This document shows positions 1 through 8,453 of a stretch of DNA of 20,521 nt, piece by piece. Numbering within the stretch: position 1 is the stretch's first letter; every line of letters begins with the position of its first letter. Below the pieces are notes generated by a model, which was not told where the DNA came from, made no database searches, and saw only the letters and a program-made list of their open reading frames with translations. Source of the DNA: a virus; IMG/VR virus record IMGVR_UViG_3300036985_001082, positions 1 through 20,521 of that record; one strand, given 5' to 3'. A program made the translations under genes and the position numbers.

Positions 1-795
1 TTCCCCTAAATTAAAATCAAAACCTTTGAAATCATTAGTGAATAAACTTTTGGTATCTTCTTTGAATTTACCATGCAATTGCTCTGAACGCTTTTCGTTC
101 TGTTTGTAGCGATTGAAAAAGTCATTAACTTCTTGTTGTTCTCTGTTAACTGATGGTCTCAACTTGATCTCATCATAATACTTTGATTTAACATCCTCCA
201 AGAATCTTTTTGCTTTCGCAACCTCCTCTTTAAATTCGAGTCTTTTTTTCTTGATGTCTCGATCATCATCTTCTTCTTCGTCGTAACTAAATTTTTCTTC
301 CATGAGAAATTGTATCTCATCGTCATCTAAATGTGGTCTTGACTTTCTATAATATTCTTTTATTAGTGTTTCACTTTTTATATTTTCGTAATCTACATTA
401 AGCCTTGAATAATCATCTATTGTACCCCCGGTGTCCTTCATAAAAGCAATAAGCTTCTCTATGTTTTCCGGTAAAGGTTCCCCCGATGTTTTTGCTTCCG
501 CGACAATCTCATTTAATTCAGCAGCCGTTTCAACTTCTGGCGGTGCTGCAATCATTTCAATTATTTCTTTTTCTTTGTTTTCGGTAACGACTTCAACGAC
601 TTTGTTTCCTTGGACCACTTCTTGCAATCCCACTTCGGGCTGCTGATTGCCCAACACGCTTTCATTTGTGCTTTGCTCTTGAATGGCATCTTGTTCCTTT
701 TTAGCTTTTAAATTTACTTTTGTTACCTCGTTAGTCTTACCTAACTTCCTTGGGGTTTTAATTTTGAACTCCCCTTCTTGTTTAATTTCTGACAT
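1..795 (-). CDS. Probable head scaffolding/assembly protein, C-terminus cut by window edge
   Basis: An open frame runs from ATG at 795-793 to the left edge without a stop, giving at least 265 residues. The N-terminal 100 residues are Lys/Glu/Gln-rich and low in complexity. The middle (about 120-175) is a more ordered helical stretch around a DTGGTIDDYSRLN segment, followed by an acidic run (EEEDDD, about 175) and charged helices predicted to coil. It contains no membrane segment and few aromatic residues. Position directly after portal and before the expected capsid gene, plus the acidic coiled-coil composition, matches scaffolding or head-assembly proteins of Bacteroidota phages. The role is inferred from order and composition rather than from a diagnostic motif. 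The start lies 30 bases after the portal stop. Confidence 0.6.
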   Translation of the reverse strand, partial: MSEIKQEGEFKIKTPRKLGKTNEVTKVNLKAKKEQDAIQEQSTNESVLGNQQPEVGLQEVVQGNKVVEVVTENKEKEIIEMIAAPPEVETAAELNEIVAEAKTSGEPLPENIEKLIAFMKDTGGTIDDYSRLNVDYENIKSETLIKEYYRKSRPHLDDDEIQFLMEEKFSYDEEEDDDRDIKKKRLEFKEEVAKAKRFLEDVKSKYYDEIKLRPSVNREQQEVNDFFNRYKQNEKRSEQLHGKFKEDTKSLFTNDFKGFDFNLGE

Positions 796-825
796 GATAT
801 AATATTATAAAATTGTTAATGTAAT

Positions 826-3243
826 CTATTCTCCAAATAAATCAAATCCTAACCCATTCATTACATCACTACCTGATGATTCAAAATCTTTTGGCATTGA
901 TTGGTTTTGTCTTTGATCTATTAATTCGCTTTGCTGAGTACCTTGCATTTTTATTCTTTTATCTTTTCGGTCCTCAATTTCTTTTATTTTGTTTTGCTGT
1001 TGTGATAAATTCATTTGAGCAAGTTGAACACTATAATTAAACTCTTCCGCCATTAACATTCTTTTAAGCTCCATCTCTGATTGCATTCGTTGAATCTCAA
1101 ATTGTGATTTAGCTTGTTCTATTTGTATTTGTGTTTGGGCTAACGCTTCTTGTTTTTGTACCTCAGCCATTGCTGATCTCTCAGCCAACTCTCCATTTGC
1201 TTGCGCTTGTGCTTGAATATTTTGTTGTTGCTGTTGTTGCTCCCTTTCTATCTTTTTCTTTCTCTTATATTTAAGAGATTGATTAGCTAGTTTTAAATTC
1301 TTTATTTGTCTAAGATCGATTGCATCCTCTAAGTCTATACCGCCTGATTGCAATGCCACTTGTATGTTTTGTTCTAACTGCGCTTTTTCTTCTTCATCTG
1401 GCTCTAGTTCTAAATAGATACCAAAGTCATGCAGATTTAAATTAGCTACCTCTTTTAGTGTTTGTACATTAAATGTAGATATGCTTTGCATTAAAGAATT
1501 TGCTGTTAGTGGGTAATTTAAAGATTCCGCTATTCTTAACGATATATTTTCACACAATCTTAATGTCAAATATAAACTTGATTGTACAATGTGCCTTGTG
1601 GCTGTATTAGAATTTGCTGCTGCTAGTTTTTGTAACCCAACTAAAGCATTAGGGTCTGGAGTACTGCCATCTCTTGCTTCATTTAACCCGGTAACATCAC
1701 GTATCATTTGTAAATAATATTGATATGTACCTATAAGAGATTGTATCTTAGCATTACCATTAGACGATTGTAGCTCCTGTATTGGCATTCTAGCGCCATT
1801 CTGGCCTCCATCTTGGTTCATTGATCTACCAACTATACTACCTGTTTGGAAATACATACTAAGCGCCTCCGCAGCATTATAGTTAGTGCCATTACCAAGA
1901 TCTACCTCTGCTAAGCTATCAACATCTACAAATACTCCATCAGGTACAATCTTAGATAATACTTGTTGTAATTTTAAATGTGTTAACTGGATCATATCAG
2001 CAAAACCTATAGTTCTGCTTACAAGTGATTCTATTCTGCCTCTGTACATTCTAGGAGCACATATAGCATAGTTCATTTCAACCTTTGTGGTATCTGCAAA
2101 TGGACGTGTCATAGACTCACTCATCTCCCACTTTAACATTTTGTTCTTACCTAATAATTTTACACCAGAATATAATACCTCTATTGATCTAGAGACTCTT
2201 TTGAATGTGTCATTCTCAGGTGGATTAAATCCATCATCTTTTTCTATAGCCTTCTCTAAGCCCGAATCAGTTTGTTTAATTTTAAACACTTGATCCATAA
2301 AGGTTTTATATTCAAAATATAACACCTGTACATTACTTGAGTCGTAACTTTGTGCATAATAGGTATTCCTGTAATTACTATCCCCTGGAAATTTTTCAAT
2401 CTCTAAAAGGTCTTCCTCTGTTAAACTTGGAAATTGCTTTCTAAGTTCTTCAAAACTAACAGTTTTAACTTCTCCAACATAATATATATCTTCAAAGTTA
2501 GGGTCTTCTGTATATGAATATACCAAGTTAGCAGGGTCAACGTACTCTAATTTAATACCACCTGATTTATTCCAACTTGTTTTAGCTGCCCCTATACCTA
2601 ATACAGCTAAATCGTAATTTATTTTTCTATTTAGTAACTCGTATTTATTCCTGGCTAGAGTATTATTTATAACCTCTTCTTCTGCTGTTTCTATGGCTTC
2701 TTTATAGCTTAGTTGTAATCTAAGTTCTAATTCTTCCATGTCTTCAGGTAAATTAGAAGGATCCGCTGTGTTAAATAAGTCCACCCCCAATTTATTCTTA
2801 ATATTACTTAACAAATCTTTTGCCATCATATCCCTTACTATGTTTGAGGCATAATCTGTTTTTTTCTTTATAGAAACAGGATCTTGGGCAAATGCCTTTA
2901 TTTCGTAGTTTTTACTTGATATTCCGTTCACAACAATATCAACAAACTTTGGCAGTACAGGTATTGGTTTCCAATCTAAATTTAAATAAGACAAATCACC
3001 ATTAACGGATAATTCATCTTTGTATTTCTGAACAGGTTGTTCTCCTCTGGCATATAGCCTTAGTAAGTGAAATTGATTCCAATTAGCACTCCATCTATCA
3101 CCACCAACACCTCCATTACGATTACCCCTAAACCATTCGTTCTCAATTGCTTTAGCAACAGATGTTCCGTACTCTAAACTGTTCTTTACAGAAGTAGGTA
3201 CTACTTGACTAGGGAATGTGCTATTATTATTTGTATAAATCAT
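826..3243 (-). CDS. Portal protein
   Basis: An 805-residue protein encoded immediately after the large terminase (terminase TAA, then ATG with no gap). The body is a mixed alpha/beta protein with early segments such as PIPVLPKFVDIVVNG (about residue 93) and a long central region around DVTGLNEARDGS (about residue 520), typical of large portals in Bacteroidota phages. The C-terminal fifth is a Gln/Glu/Lys-rich coiled coil with a run of seven Gln near residue 670, as expected for the barrel or crown. Its length fits large portals (700-900 aa) of crAss-like and related phages. In the head it would form the dodecameric DNA channel that docks terminase. Terminase immediately upstream and a scaffold-like gene downstream support the call. 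I rely on context and overall resemblance, not a catalytic motif. Confidence 0.85.
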   Translation of the reverse strand: MIYTNNNSTFPSQVVPTSVKNSLEYGTSVAKAIENEWFRGNRNGGVGGDRWSANWNQFHLLRLYARGEQPVQKYKDELSVNGDLSYLNLDWKPIPVLPKFVDIVVNGISSKNYEIKAFAQDPVSIKKKTDYASNIVRDMMAKDLLSNIKNKLGVDLFNTADPSNLPEDMEELELRLQLSYKEAIETAEEEVINNTLARNKYELLNRKINYDLAVLGIGAAKTSWNKSGGIKLEYVDPANLVYSYTEDPNFEDIYYVGEVKTVSFEELRKQFPSLTEEDLLEIEKFPGDSNYRNTYYAQSYDSSNVQVLYFEYKTFMDQVFKIKQTDSGLEKAIEKDDGFNPPENDTFKRVSRSIEVLYSGVKLLGKNKMLKWEMSESMTRPFADTTKVEMNYAICAPRMYRGRIESLVSRTIGFADMIQLTHLKLQQVLSKIVPDGVFVDVDSLAEVDLGNGTNYNAAEALSMYFQTGSIVGRSMNQDGGQNGARMPIQELQSSNGNAKIQSLIGTYQYYLQMIRDVTGLNEARDGSTPDPNALVGLQKLAAANSNTATRHIVQSSLYLTLRLCENISLRIAESLNYPLTANSLMQSISTFNVQTLKEVANLNLHDFGIYLELEPDEEEKAQLEQNIQVALQSGGIDLEDAIDLRQIKNLKLANQSLKYKRKKKIEREQQQQQQNIQAQAQANGELAERSAMAEVQKQEALAQTQIQIEQAKSQFEIQRMQSEMELKRMLMAEEFNYSVQLAQMNLSQQQNKIKEIEDRKDKRIKMQGTQQSELIDQRQNQSMPKDFESSGSDVMNGLGFDLFGE

Positions 3244-5466
3244 TTATCTTATTATTTGCGAGCTATGACCTGTGTTATTAAATCTTTTAAAGTTTAATGG
3301 CACTACTTGTTTTTGTAATGGATTTGATGGATAGTATAAATGCCTGTTACATGCCATTATAGCTAATCCTGAACTTATAGAGGCATCATGCTTGGTTCTA
3401 TTGTTTATATTAAATCTAGCCCAATCCTCTAAGGTTCTTTGAAAATACATATCACCATACCCGTGTTCTTTTAATCCCACGTAACTTTCTATGTATGTTT
3501 CAATTGCAGCCGCATGGGCTTGCATTATATCTTGTGATGAGTTAGGTATTCCACCAACCTCACGTTCGAATGGTGATAACTTATTATAAACCTTATCTGG
3601 TCTGTTAATAGAGTAACCTCTGTATCCCCTTCTTTTTATATGATATAATAATCTTGGTTTATTATTCTCTGCTAATATAGGCATTCCGTAAAATACCATC
3701 GCCATAAGAACCTCTTCAAAGAATATTTCAGATGTTTGTGGCCTAGCTATATACTCTAGGAAAAACCTGTTAGGTGGTACGTCTTCCATTGAAAACTTAG
3801 TTAATCCTGATAAGGACCCATTAGATGCTCTTACGTCTACTGTTCCTGATATATCATAACTATCACAACCAAATGCACCACACTGCTCGTTGCCTGGGTA
3901 TTTAAGCCCATCCTTTACTATTACGTGGTTTTGCAAATGTTTAGGTGGTATCCATGAAACTAAGAACCTACCATCTTTATTAGGATGGAATATAACCCTA
4001 GAATCGAGTATACCGTTTTCCCATTGAAAACTACCCTTTGTTAGTATATTTGTATTTCTTAAGTCTTCGTTATAATCTATCTGTTCGTATATCTTTGTAA
4101 GATTAAACAACGACTGTTTTGTTTCGTCTCTAAATGCATGCTGCTCCGTCTTAGGAAACTGTCGATAGTATTCGTTTAATCCGTCTGGATCATTCTTTAA
4201 ACCATCAACTTCATTCTGCCAGTGTTCTAGTACCCCATAATCTATAAGATTACCATCAACACCTTTTACCGGTTTTTCTGGAGTGTCGAAGACAGGTATG
4301 CCATAAGTATCAATGAATCCCTCGTACGACCATTCCATAGGTATGAACAAACTATATAATCCTGAACTAGTCTGTCCATTGCGGTTTCTTTTCTTAACAT
4401 CTGAATCATAGTAGAGTCTTTTAAAATTTTCTCCTCCTTTATCAAGAGCGTTTGATGTTGAACCCATCATACACTTACCTATAACCTTGCTACCAAGTCT
4501 TAATGTCGTTTTAGTAACCCTCCAGTTATTTAATATATTGTCTGGACGTTCCCATTTACCACTCTCATCATGAACTAGTAATCTTAACTTTTCCCCATCA
4601 TAAGAGTTATCACCTGTATTCTTCCAGTCAATTGTTGTATCAAGACCTTCAAGTTCAGCTAGCTTTTCATTAGAATCTAATTTCTTTCTTGTAAACTTAG
4701 AAGCTGGAACCCTATATGATAATTCTGTTTTAGGTCTATCCATACCGTCTTGTATGGGTTTGAAGAAAAAAGGATAGTTAACAGATATGGGTACTACTTT
4801 GTCTGTAAACATTTTTTTGGCATCAGCCCCCGATTTTGATAGTATACCAAATCTAGCATCACTTGTTATAGTGGCTTGATTTACAGTTTCAGCGGATGAC
4901 ATAAATGAAAATCCAGAACGTCTGTTCTTCAAATAACACATGCCGTAACTTCTTGAATCCGCTTTGCAAGCTTCCCAAAATATAAAGAATAGCCTGTTTG
5001 ATTCTCTAAAATCAGGAGCGCCAATATCTATCTTGCTCCATTGTAGATACATATAATGCGTACCTGTTATATATGTTGGTTTACCATTGTTATAGAATGA
5101 GAACCCTTCTTCTCGGTATTTAAACTCACTATCTATATAGTTATACCACTTATCTTTAAACGCATCTGAATTTTTGTTCCATTCAAATACACTTTTTATT
5201 TTTATTATTTCTTTTGGAATATCAAATTGCCTCCAATATTGTTCTTCTTTAATCTTTGATCTTTGATAAGCATTATCTATTAACGGCAAAGCTATTCTTA
5301 AACCCTGCACTTCATAGATCTCATCTATCATACCTGTCTTACTTATAACTACAACATCGTATTCTTTGTTGTAACCATAATGCCATTTTTTCAACCTATT
5401 GTTTTTTTTAATAACTGTAGGTTTTATATAGCCATTTAGTACGGAATATAGTTCTTGATTATACAT
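3244..5466 (-). CDS. terL: Terminase large subunit (packaging ATPase and nuclease)
   Basis: A 740-residue DNA-packaging motor protein. The N-terminal ATPase half has a deviant Walker A region in CYLKNRRSGFSFMSSAE (about 177-193), a Walker B-like strand LRLLVHDESG (about 294-303, acidic pair DE) and a coupling-motif candidate MMGSTSNA (about 335-341). The C-terminal half looks like an RNase H-fold nuclease: a first acidic residue in GCDSYDISG (about 534-542), a possible second in LAENNKPRL (about 600), and a late Asp in TKHDASISSGLAIMA (about 692-706). The start overlaps the preceding stop as TAATG, which points to translational coupling with the small-subunit candidate. Portal follows directly. 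It cuts and pumps DNA into the prohead. Order, length and motifs agree, so confidence is high; the exact identity of the second acidic residue is inferred. Confidence 0.92.
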   Translation of the reverse strand: MYNQELYSVLNGYIKPTVIKKNNRLKKWHYGYNKEYDVVVISKTGMIDEIYEVQGLRIALPLIDNAYQRSKIKEEQYWRQFDIPKEIIKIKSVFEWNKNSDAFKDKWYNYIDSEFKYREEGFSFYNNGKPTYITGTHYMYLQWSKIDIGAPDFRESNRLFFIFWEACKADSRSYGMCYLKNRRSGFSFMSSAETVNQATITSDARFGILSKSGADAKKMFTDKVVPISVNYPFFFKPIQDGMDRPKTELSYRVPASKFTRKKLDSNEKLAELEGLDTTIDWKNTGDNSYDGEKLRLLVHDESGKWERPDNILNNWRVTKTTLRLGSKVIGKCMMGSTSNALDKGGENFKRLYYDSDVKKRNRNGQTSSGLYSLFIPMEWSYEGFIDTYGIPVFDTPEKPVKGVDGNLIDYGVLEHWQNEVDGLKNDPDGLNEYYRQFPKTEQHAFRDETKQSLFNLTKIYEQIDYNEDLRNTNILTKGSFQWENGILDSRVIFHPNKDGRFLVSWIPPKHLQNHVIVKDGLKYPGNEQCGAFGCDSYDISGTVDVRASNGSLSGLTKFSMEDVPPNRFFLEYIARPQTSEIFFEEVLMAMVFYGMPILAENNKPRLLYHIKRRGYRGYSINRPDKVYNKLSPFEREVGGIPNSSQDIMQAHAAAIETYIESYVGLKEHGYGDMYFQRTLEDWARFNINNRTKHDASISSGLAIMACNRHLYYPSNPLQKQVVPLNFKRFNNTGHSSQIIR

Positions 5467-5741
5467 TATCTAGATCTCCCTTCTGCAAATCCTTTAAATT
5501 GTTTTGCTGGAGTATCTTCTACACCATTATCCTCAAGCATTTTTTCTTCTTCGTCTATTCTGTTTAGAATTTCAAAAGCGTCAAATATTGCTAGTTTTTT
5601 TGTAGCTGCCGCGTTCTTTAGTCTATCAGCGCTTAAATCATCATCACTACCAATAATAGCTTCCTCTGCAACCTTAATTAATTCCTCAACTGCTTTTCGC
5701 CCAGCTTGGATTATACTCTGCTTCGTTTCCTTTGTATTCAT
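5466..5741 (-). CDS. Terminase small subunit candidate
   Basis: A 91-residue, almost entirely helical, charged protein just before terL. Its conserved-looking core is RLKNAAATKKLAIFDAFEIL (about 41-60), a pattern I associate with the small gene preceding terL in Bacteroidota phages. There is no membrane segment or cysteine. The only ATG in the frame places its first 56 bases inside the end of the 202-aa gene, an unusually long overlap, but no later Met exists, so this start is kept. The stop shares one base with the terL start (TAATG). Small terminases bind the packaging site on phage DNA and regulate the large subunit. The assignment rests on position, size and helical content; a generic small head protein is the alternative. 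Confidence 0.55.
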   Translation of the reverse strand: MNTKETKQSIIQAGRKAVEELIKVAEEAIIGSDDDLSADRLKNAAATKKLAIFDAFEILNRIDEEEKMLEDNGVEDTPAKQFKGFAEGRSR

Positions 5742-6294
5742 ATTTAATTACAATATCATTTGATTTCATACAATATAATCTTTCGCCGTCAACATTAAAG
5801 TCATATTCGCCATAAGGCTTATACCCAACTAAGTCTCCACGATTGATTTTAAGCTCATTTAAAGAGCTATTGTCATATTTTAGTATTCCAATAAGCCTTT
5901 GTTCTTTATCTAGCTTAAAATGATCTATATTCTTTAATGGTTTTACAAAGCACCGGTCGCCCACAGTATTCCATTTGCCACCTTGCTTATATAAATATAT
6001 TTGATCCAATTCACAAAAGTATAGCTTCTCCATAAGATATGCACGGCTATTCTTTTGCTTTCCTCTAATATCATAAAATCTTCTAAATACATTATGATGT
6101 ATAATTACTAGATCACCTACTTTTATGCCGGTATTTTCTATTGCTAATGGAACAGCCACGACTTCTGCTAGATTGTTTACGGATTTAAAGCTTTCAATCG
6201 ATGTATTGATAATTAGTTCCTTATCCCCAACAGCTACCTTATTATCATATCGGTCACCTATTGGTCTTACTAAATAACTAAATACACTTCTCAT
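5686..6294 (-). CDS. Tandem GroES-like (chaperonin-10 fold) protein, putative
   Basis: A 202-residue beta-rich protein. The first half (about 27-120) shows a GroES-type pattern: a strand ending in AEVVAVP, then GIKVGDLVIIHHNVF, then a strand containing LYFCELDQIYL. The second half (about 133-186) repeats the logic: RLIGILKY, then INRGDLVGYKPYGEYDF, then VDGERLYCMKSNDIVIKYE. In GroES proteins a G-x-V-x-x-V-G strand is followed by a GD-x-V turn and a late x-x-x-D-I-x strand; both halves fit. I infer two fused co-chaperonin-like barrels. The gene starts one base into the stop of the 75-aa gene and overlaps the terminase small-subunit candidate. It could assist head assembly or partner the phage GroEL. 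A virion protein with a related fold is possible. Confidence 0.5.
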   Translation of the reverse strand: MRSVFSYLVRPIGDRYDNKVAVGDKELIINTSIESFKSVNNLAEVVAVPLAIENTGIKVGDLVIIHHNVFRRFYDIRGKQKNSRAYLMEKLYFCELDQIYLYKQGGKWNTVGDRCFVKPLKNIDHFKLDKEQRLIGILKYDNSSLNELKINRGDLVGYKPYGEYDFNVDGERLYCMKSNDIVIKYEYKGNEAEYNPSWAKSS

Positions 6295-6521
6295 TAGTAC
6301 TCTAAATCATATTCAATTGCAACCGCCATATTAATGTTAAACTTTTTCCATGGCATTACCTCGTCATTTTTCTTTATGTGTATACTATAAGAACTATCAG
6401 CTGGCTCAAATAATATATGGGAAATCTCATGACCCCCATATACTACTTGCCCTACTGAATAATGCATTGCATTGTCTTTATAATCTGCACCAATACTTAT
6501 TTTTCTTATAATTTGGTCCAC
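6294..6521 (-). CDS. Conserved small phage protein, function unknown
   Basis: A 75-residue protein predicted to be mostly beta strands, with the features ADYKDNAMHYSVGQ (about 12-25), an aromatic/charged middle, and a C-terminal VMPWKKFNINMAVAIEYDL (about 55-73). There is no membrane segment, signal peptide or catalytic motif. Small proteins of this look recur near terminase in marine Bacteroidota phages, but I know no function. It sits two bases after the 79-aa coiled-coil gene, and its stop overlaps the start of the tandem GroES-like gene by one base, so it is probably co-translated with its neighbours. The pattern would fit a small virion or assembly factor; nothing in the sequence decides this. 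Confidence 0.7.
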   Translation of the reverse strand: MDQIIRKISIGADYKDNAMHYSVGQVVYGGHEISHILFEPADSSYSIHIKKNDEVMPWKKFNINMAVAIEYDLEY

Positions 6522-6523
6522 AA

Positions 6524-6763
6524 TTATTCATCTTTTTTCTCAATTTCGGTATATGAACCGTCCTCAAGATTAATATTTATAGCACCATACTCGTTTTCAA
6601 GCTCAGCTTTAGTCTCCTCAATCTCTTTATTAACTTCAGCAATCTGATGTAATAACGCGTGTTTTTGAGATTCTAATACTCCAATATTAGATAGCATCAT
6701 ATTTAATGCTTTTTGCTGATCTGTAATTTTGTCTAATTGTTCCTTTGTAATCTTGTTTTCCAT
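6524..6763 (-). CDS. Small coiled-coil phage protein
   Basis: A 79-residue protein. Residues about 5-60 form a strongly predicted coiled coil with leucines and isoleucines at heptad spacing. A short ending follows: NEYGAININLEDGSYTEI (about 57-74), a YG-x-(I/V)-N-(I/V)-N-L-x-DG tail that I have seen on small coiled-coil proteins of phages. The two-part shape (helical hairpin then a short beta tail) resembles assembly adaptors or prefoldin-like helpers, which is an inference only. It contains no cysteine, signal or membrane segment. It lies two bases before the 75-aa gene and 15 bases after the 81-aa gene in the virion block. Confidence 0.7.
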   Translation of the reverse strand: MENKITKEQLDKITDQQKALNMMLSNIGVLESQKHALLHQIAEVNKEIEETKAELENEYGAININLEDGSYTEIEKKDE

Positions 6764-6778
6764 TTTTATTTAATTTGA

Positions 6779-7024
6779 TTATTTTTTAAACATTCTATTA
6801 TATATTCCTTTTTTATTCTTTCTTAATGGCACCTCTAATACAACATCTCCTGGAAAATTATAATCTTTACCAGGCTGCATAACTTTAGAATTGCCTTTGT
6901 TGTCTATACCGTAGACAGGGAAATCAACGTTTTTCATTGTGATCTCCCCACTAGGTATTACATTATAAGGTCTATCTTTGTCAGGACTATTTCTTTTATA
7001 ACCTGTTGTTGATAGATTTTTCAT
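6779..7024 (-). CDS. Small phage protein with FPVYGID...FPGD pattern, function unknown
   Basis: An 81-residue basic protein. The N-terminal third is Pro/Lys-rich and probably disordered. The central part has an ITMKNVDFPVYGID segment (about 28-41), followed by a V-M-Q-P-G-K-x-Y-x-F-P-G-D segment and a basic C-terminus ending in two lysines. This mix of a short beta unit plus FPGD is familiar from small proteins in the head region of Bacteroidota phages, but I know no assigned role. The start ATG is immediately after the stop of the 222-aa basic protein (stop at 7027-7025, start at 7024), suggesting coupled translation. Probably a minor virion or assembly protein. Confidence 0.7.
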   Translation of the reverse strand: MKNLSTTGYKRNSPDKDRPYNVIPSGEITMKNVDFPVYGIDNKGNSKVMQPGKDYNFPGDVVLEVPLRKNKKGIYNRMFKK

Positions 7025-7693
7025 TTAGCATTTTTTCATTTTAACAGGAGCAGCTTTTTTATATTCACCTGTTTTTGTATTTTCTTTAGCCACGGGTTTT
7101 TTACTTGTTGGCTTTGTTTGTTTAGCAGGGGAAACTTTCTTTTTTACCATCATTCTATTAGGAGATTGACTAGTTCTTGGATTTACCTTAACATTGCCAA
7201 GACGTTTGGCACTTTCTAATACTTCTGGATTAGATAAGTTTGATACAGGTCCTTGCATTGCATTGTAAGTATTTGCATTTTTATTTCTTCTAAAATTTAC
7301 ATCCTTTACTTTGCTCTCACTTTCTTTTACAAAATCGTCAGTAGCCTTCATGCCAACCTTACCTCTAAATATACGTTGTTCTTTACCATCAGCGCCCATT
7401 CCATAAACCTCTGTATAGTTGTCTGGTGTGGTGGCATACCTGCGAGTAAACGGCTTAGCTGTTGCTTGTAAATCGCCACCAATTGAAACACCGGATTCGC
7501 TTCCAAAGTTTGACCCCTCATTTGCTAATTGGCCTTGGCCTCTTTTTACTCTCTCATTGTATTTCCCGGTTATTTCCGCACCTGCTGGCAACGTTTGCTT
7601 TACAGGGGAAGCTTTTTTAGCTGATACAGCAAGCTTTTTTGCTACCATTTTTTTTGCCGCTATTTTTTTTACAGCCATTTTTTTTGTTGCCAT
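7025..7693 (-). CDS. Lysine/alanine-rich, histone H1-like basic protein
   Basis: A 222-residue very basic protein. Residues 3-28 are a run of (K-K-x-x-[AV])-type repeats, with alternating KK and Ala/Val, like bacterial histone H1-like tails. The middle (about 30-160) is Gly/Asn/Arg-rich with few hydrophobics, for example a YGMGADGKEQRIFRGKVG segment. The C-terminal 60 residues return to Lys/Pro/Thr-rich sequence and end in KMKKC. The whole looks largely disordered and nucleic-acid binding. In a virion operon this could be a DNA-packaged internal protein, a condensing protein, or a cement tail, all inferred. The last residues match the end of the 49-aa protein at 8679-8828, including the DNA around the stop. 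Confidence 0.7.
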   Translation of the reverse strand: MATKKMAVKKIAAKKMVAKKLAVSAKKASPVKQTLPAGAEITGKYNERVKRGQGQLANEGSNFGSESGVSIGGDLQATAKPFTRRYATTPDNYTEVYGMGADGKEQRIFRGKVGMKATDDFVKESESKVKDVNFRRNKNANTYNAMQGPVSNLSNPEVLESAKRLGNVKVNPRTSQSPNRMMVKKKVSPAKQTKPTSKKPVAKENTKTGEYKKAAPVKMKKC

Positions 7694-7706
7694 TTTTTTT
7701 GTTTGT

Positions 7707-8072
7707 TTAATTTTTATTATTTACTCTTTTATATATCAACACGCCTGGGTAGTCACTTGTAACATCCAAAGCCATAGTATCTTTATTTATAATAGTAAAT
7801 TTTGACGTTGATTCAAATTTTAGTTGTTCAAATACAGTCTTTAAATAAAACGTATTACCTACTATCTTGTGCTCTAAAACAGTTAAAGGATCACCTGTAT
7901 AAGATGAAACTTCTATTATTGTTAATTCATTACTGTCTGAAACATTAAACCATATTTCAGTACCTTCCCCGTTAGATGTCCATTGTCCCTCTAAAAAATC
8001 ATTACTCATTTTTTGAGCATTAGCAAAAGAGAACATAAAAAAAACCCCCGATAATAAAAATAATTTTTTCAT
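7707..8072 (-). CDS. Secreted/periplasmic small beta-rich protein
   Basis: A 121-residue protein with a clear signal peptide: MKK, a hydrophobic core LFLLSGVFFMFSF, and cleavage after about ANAQ (residue 20), the typical ending in Flavobacteriia. The mature 100 residues are alternating beta strands (for example EGQWTSNGEGTEIWFNVSD and TVFEQLKFESTSKFTII), resembling small lipocalin-like or DUF-type periplasmic domains. There is no lipobox, catalytic residue or cysteine pair. Host-type small secreted proteins with this layout are common in flavobacteria, so the gene may have been captured from a host. In the phage it could act at the cell envelope during lysis or exclude superinfection; both are guesses. 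About 40 bases of very AT-rich DNA precede its start, more than for most neighbours. Confidence 0.7.
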   Translation of the reverse strand: MKKLFLLSGVFFMFSFANAQKMSNDFLEGQWTSNGEGTEIWFNVSDSNELTIIEVSSYTGDPLTVLEHKIVGNTFYLKTVFEQLKFESTSKFTIINKDTMALDVTSDYPGVLIYKRVNNKN

Positions 8073-8114
8073 AATATATTTGATTAAAGTTATATATTAT
8101 TATTATTACATATA

Positions 8115-8453
8115 TTATCTCTTTTTTAACTTACTAGAGTTTTGTTTTTTATATGCTTCTTTTTCCCAGGGTAAATTCTTAGCCCCCTCGTCCATAGCAG
8201 CTCTTGAATATTTCTTACCTTTCCAGGTTACGTGTGTGTCATCATAACCTAAGTCACCACGTTTCATTTGATCAATATGAACCATTTCGTGTTCTATTGT
8301 TTTATTTTTTCTTAACTCTAATGGTGACGCATTCTGATTAATAAGTATTGTGCCATTTGATTGTGCCATACCGAGAACGTCATCTTCCATATCTGTACTG
8401 TAGATTGGAGTATTATTCAAAGCGTACGGAGGGCCTTTCATTTTAAATGCCAT
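8115..8453 (-). CDS. Mini zinc metallopeptidase-like protein (HEMVH)
   Basis: A 112-residue protein with a zincin signature: TIEHEMVHIDQMKRGDLGYD, with HExxH at H55-E56-M57-V58-H59. A possible third zinc ligand is a Glu in the downstream PWEKEAY helix (about 96-102). The N-terminal half has short strands, including GTILINQN (about 34-41), ahead of the zinc helix, as in minimal gluzincins. No signal peptide or membrane segment is present. The size is close to the smallest stand-alone zincin domains. It starts within the last 11 bases of the 76-aa gene. Likely an intracellular or virion-borne peptidase, perhaps for head maturation or cell-wall entry. Activity is inferred from the motif only; the third ligand is a candidate. 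Confidence 0.65.
   Translation of the reverse strand: MAFKMKGPPYALNNTPIYSTDMEDDVLGMAQSNGTILINQNASPLELRKNKTIEHEMVHIDQMKRGDLGYDDTHVTWKGKKYSRAAMDEGAKNLPWEKEAYKKQNSSKLKKR

Noticed and set aside
431-646. Plus-strand open frames inside late genes (here and at many other places, such as 7419-7805 and 12425-12721)
   Set aside because: They are antisense to well-supported proteins, have Ser/Leu/Phe-rich low-complexity products and no fitting spacing.
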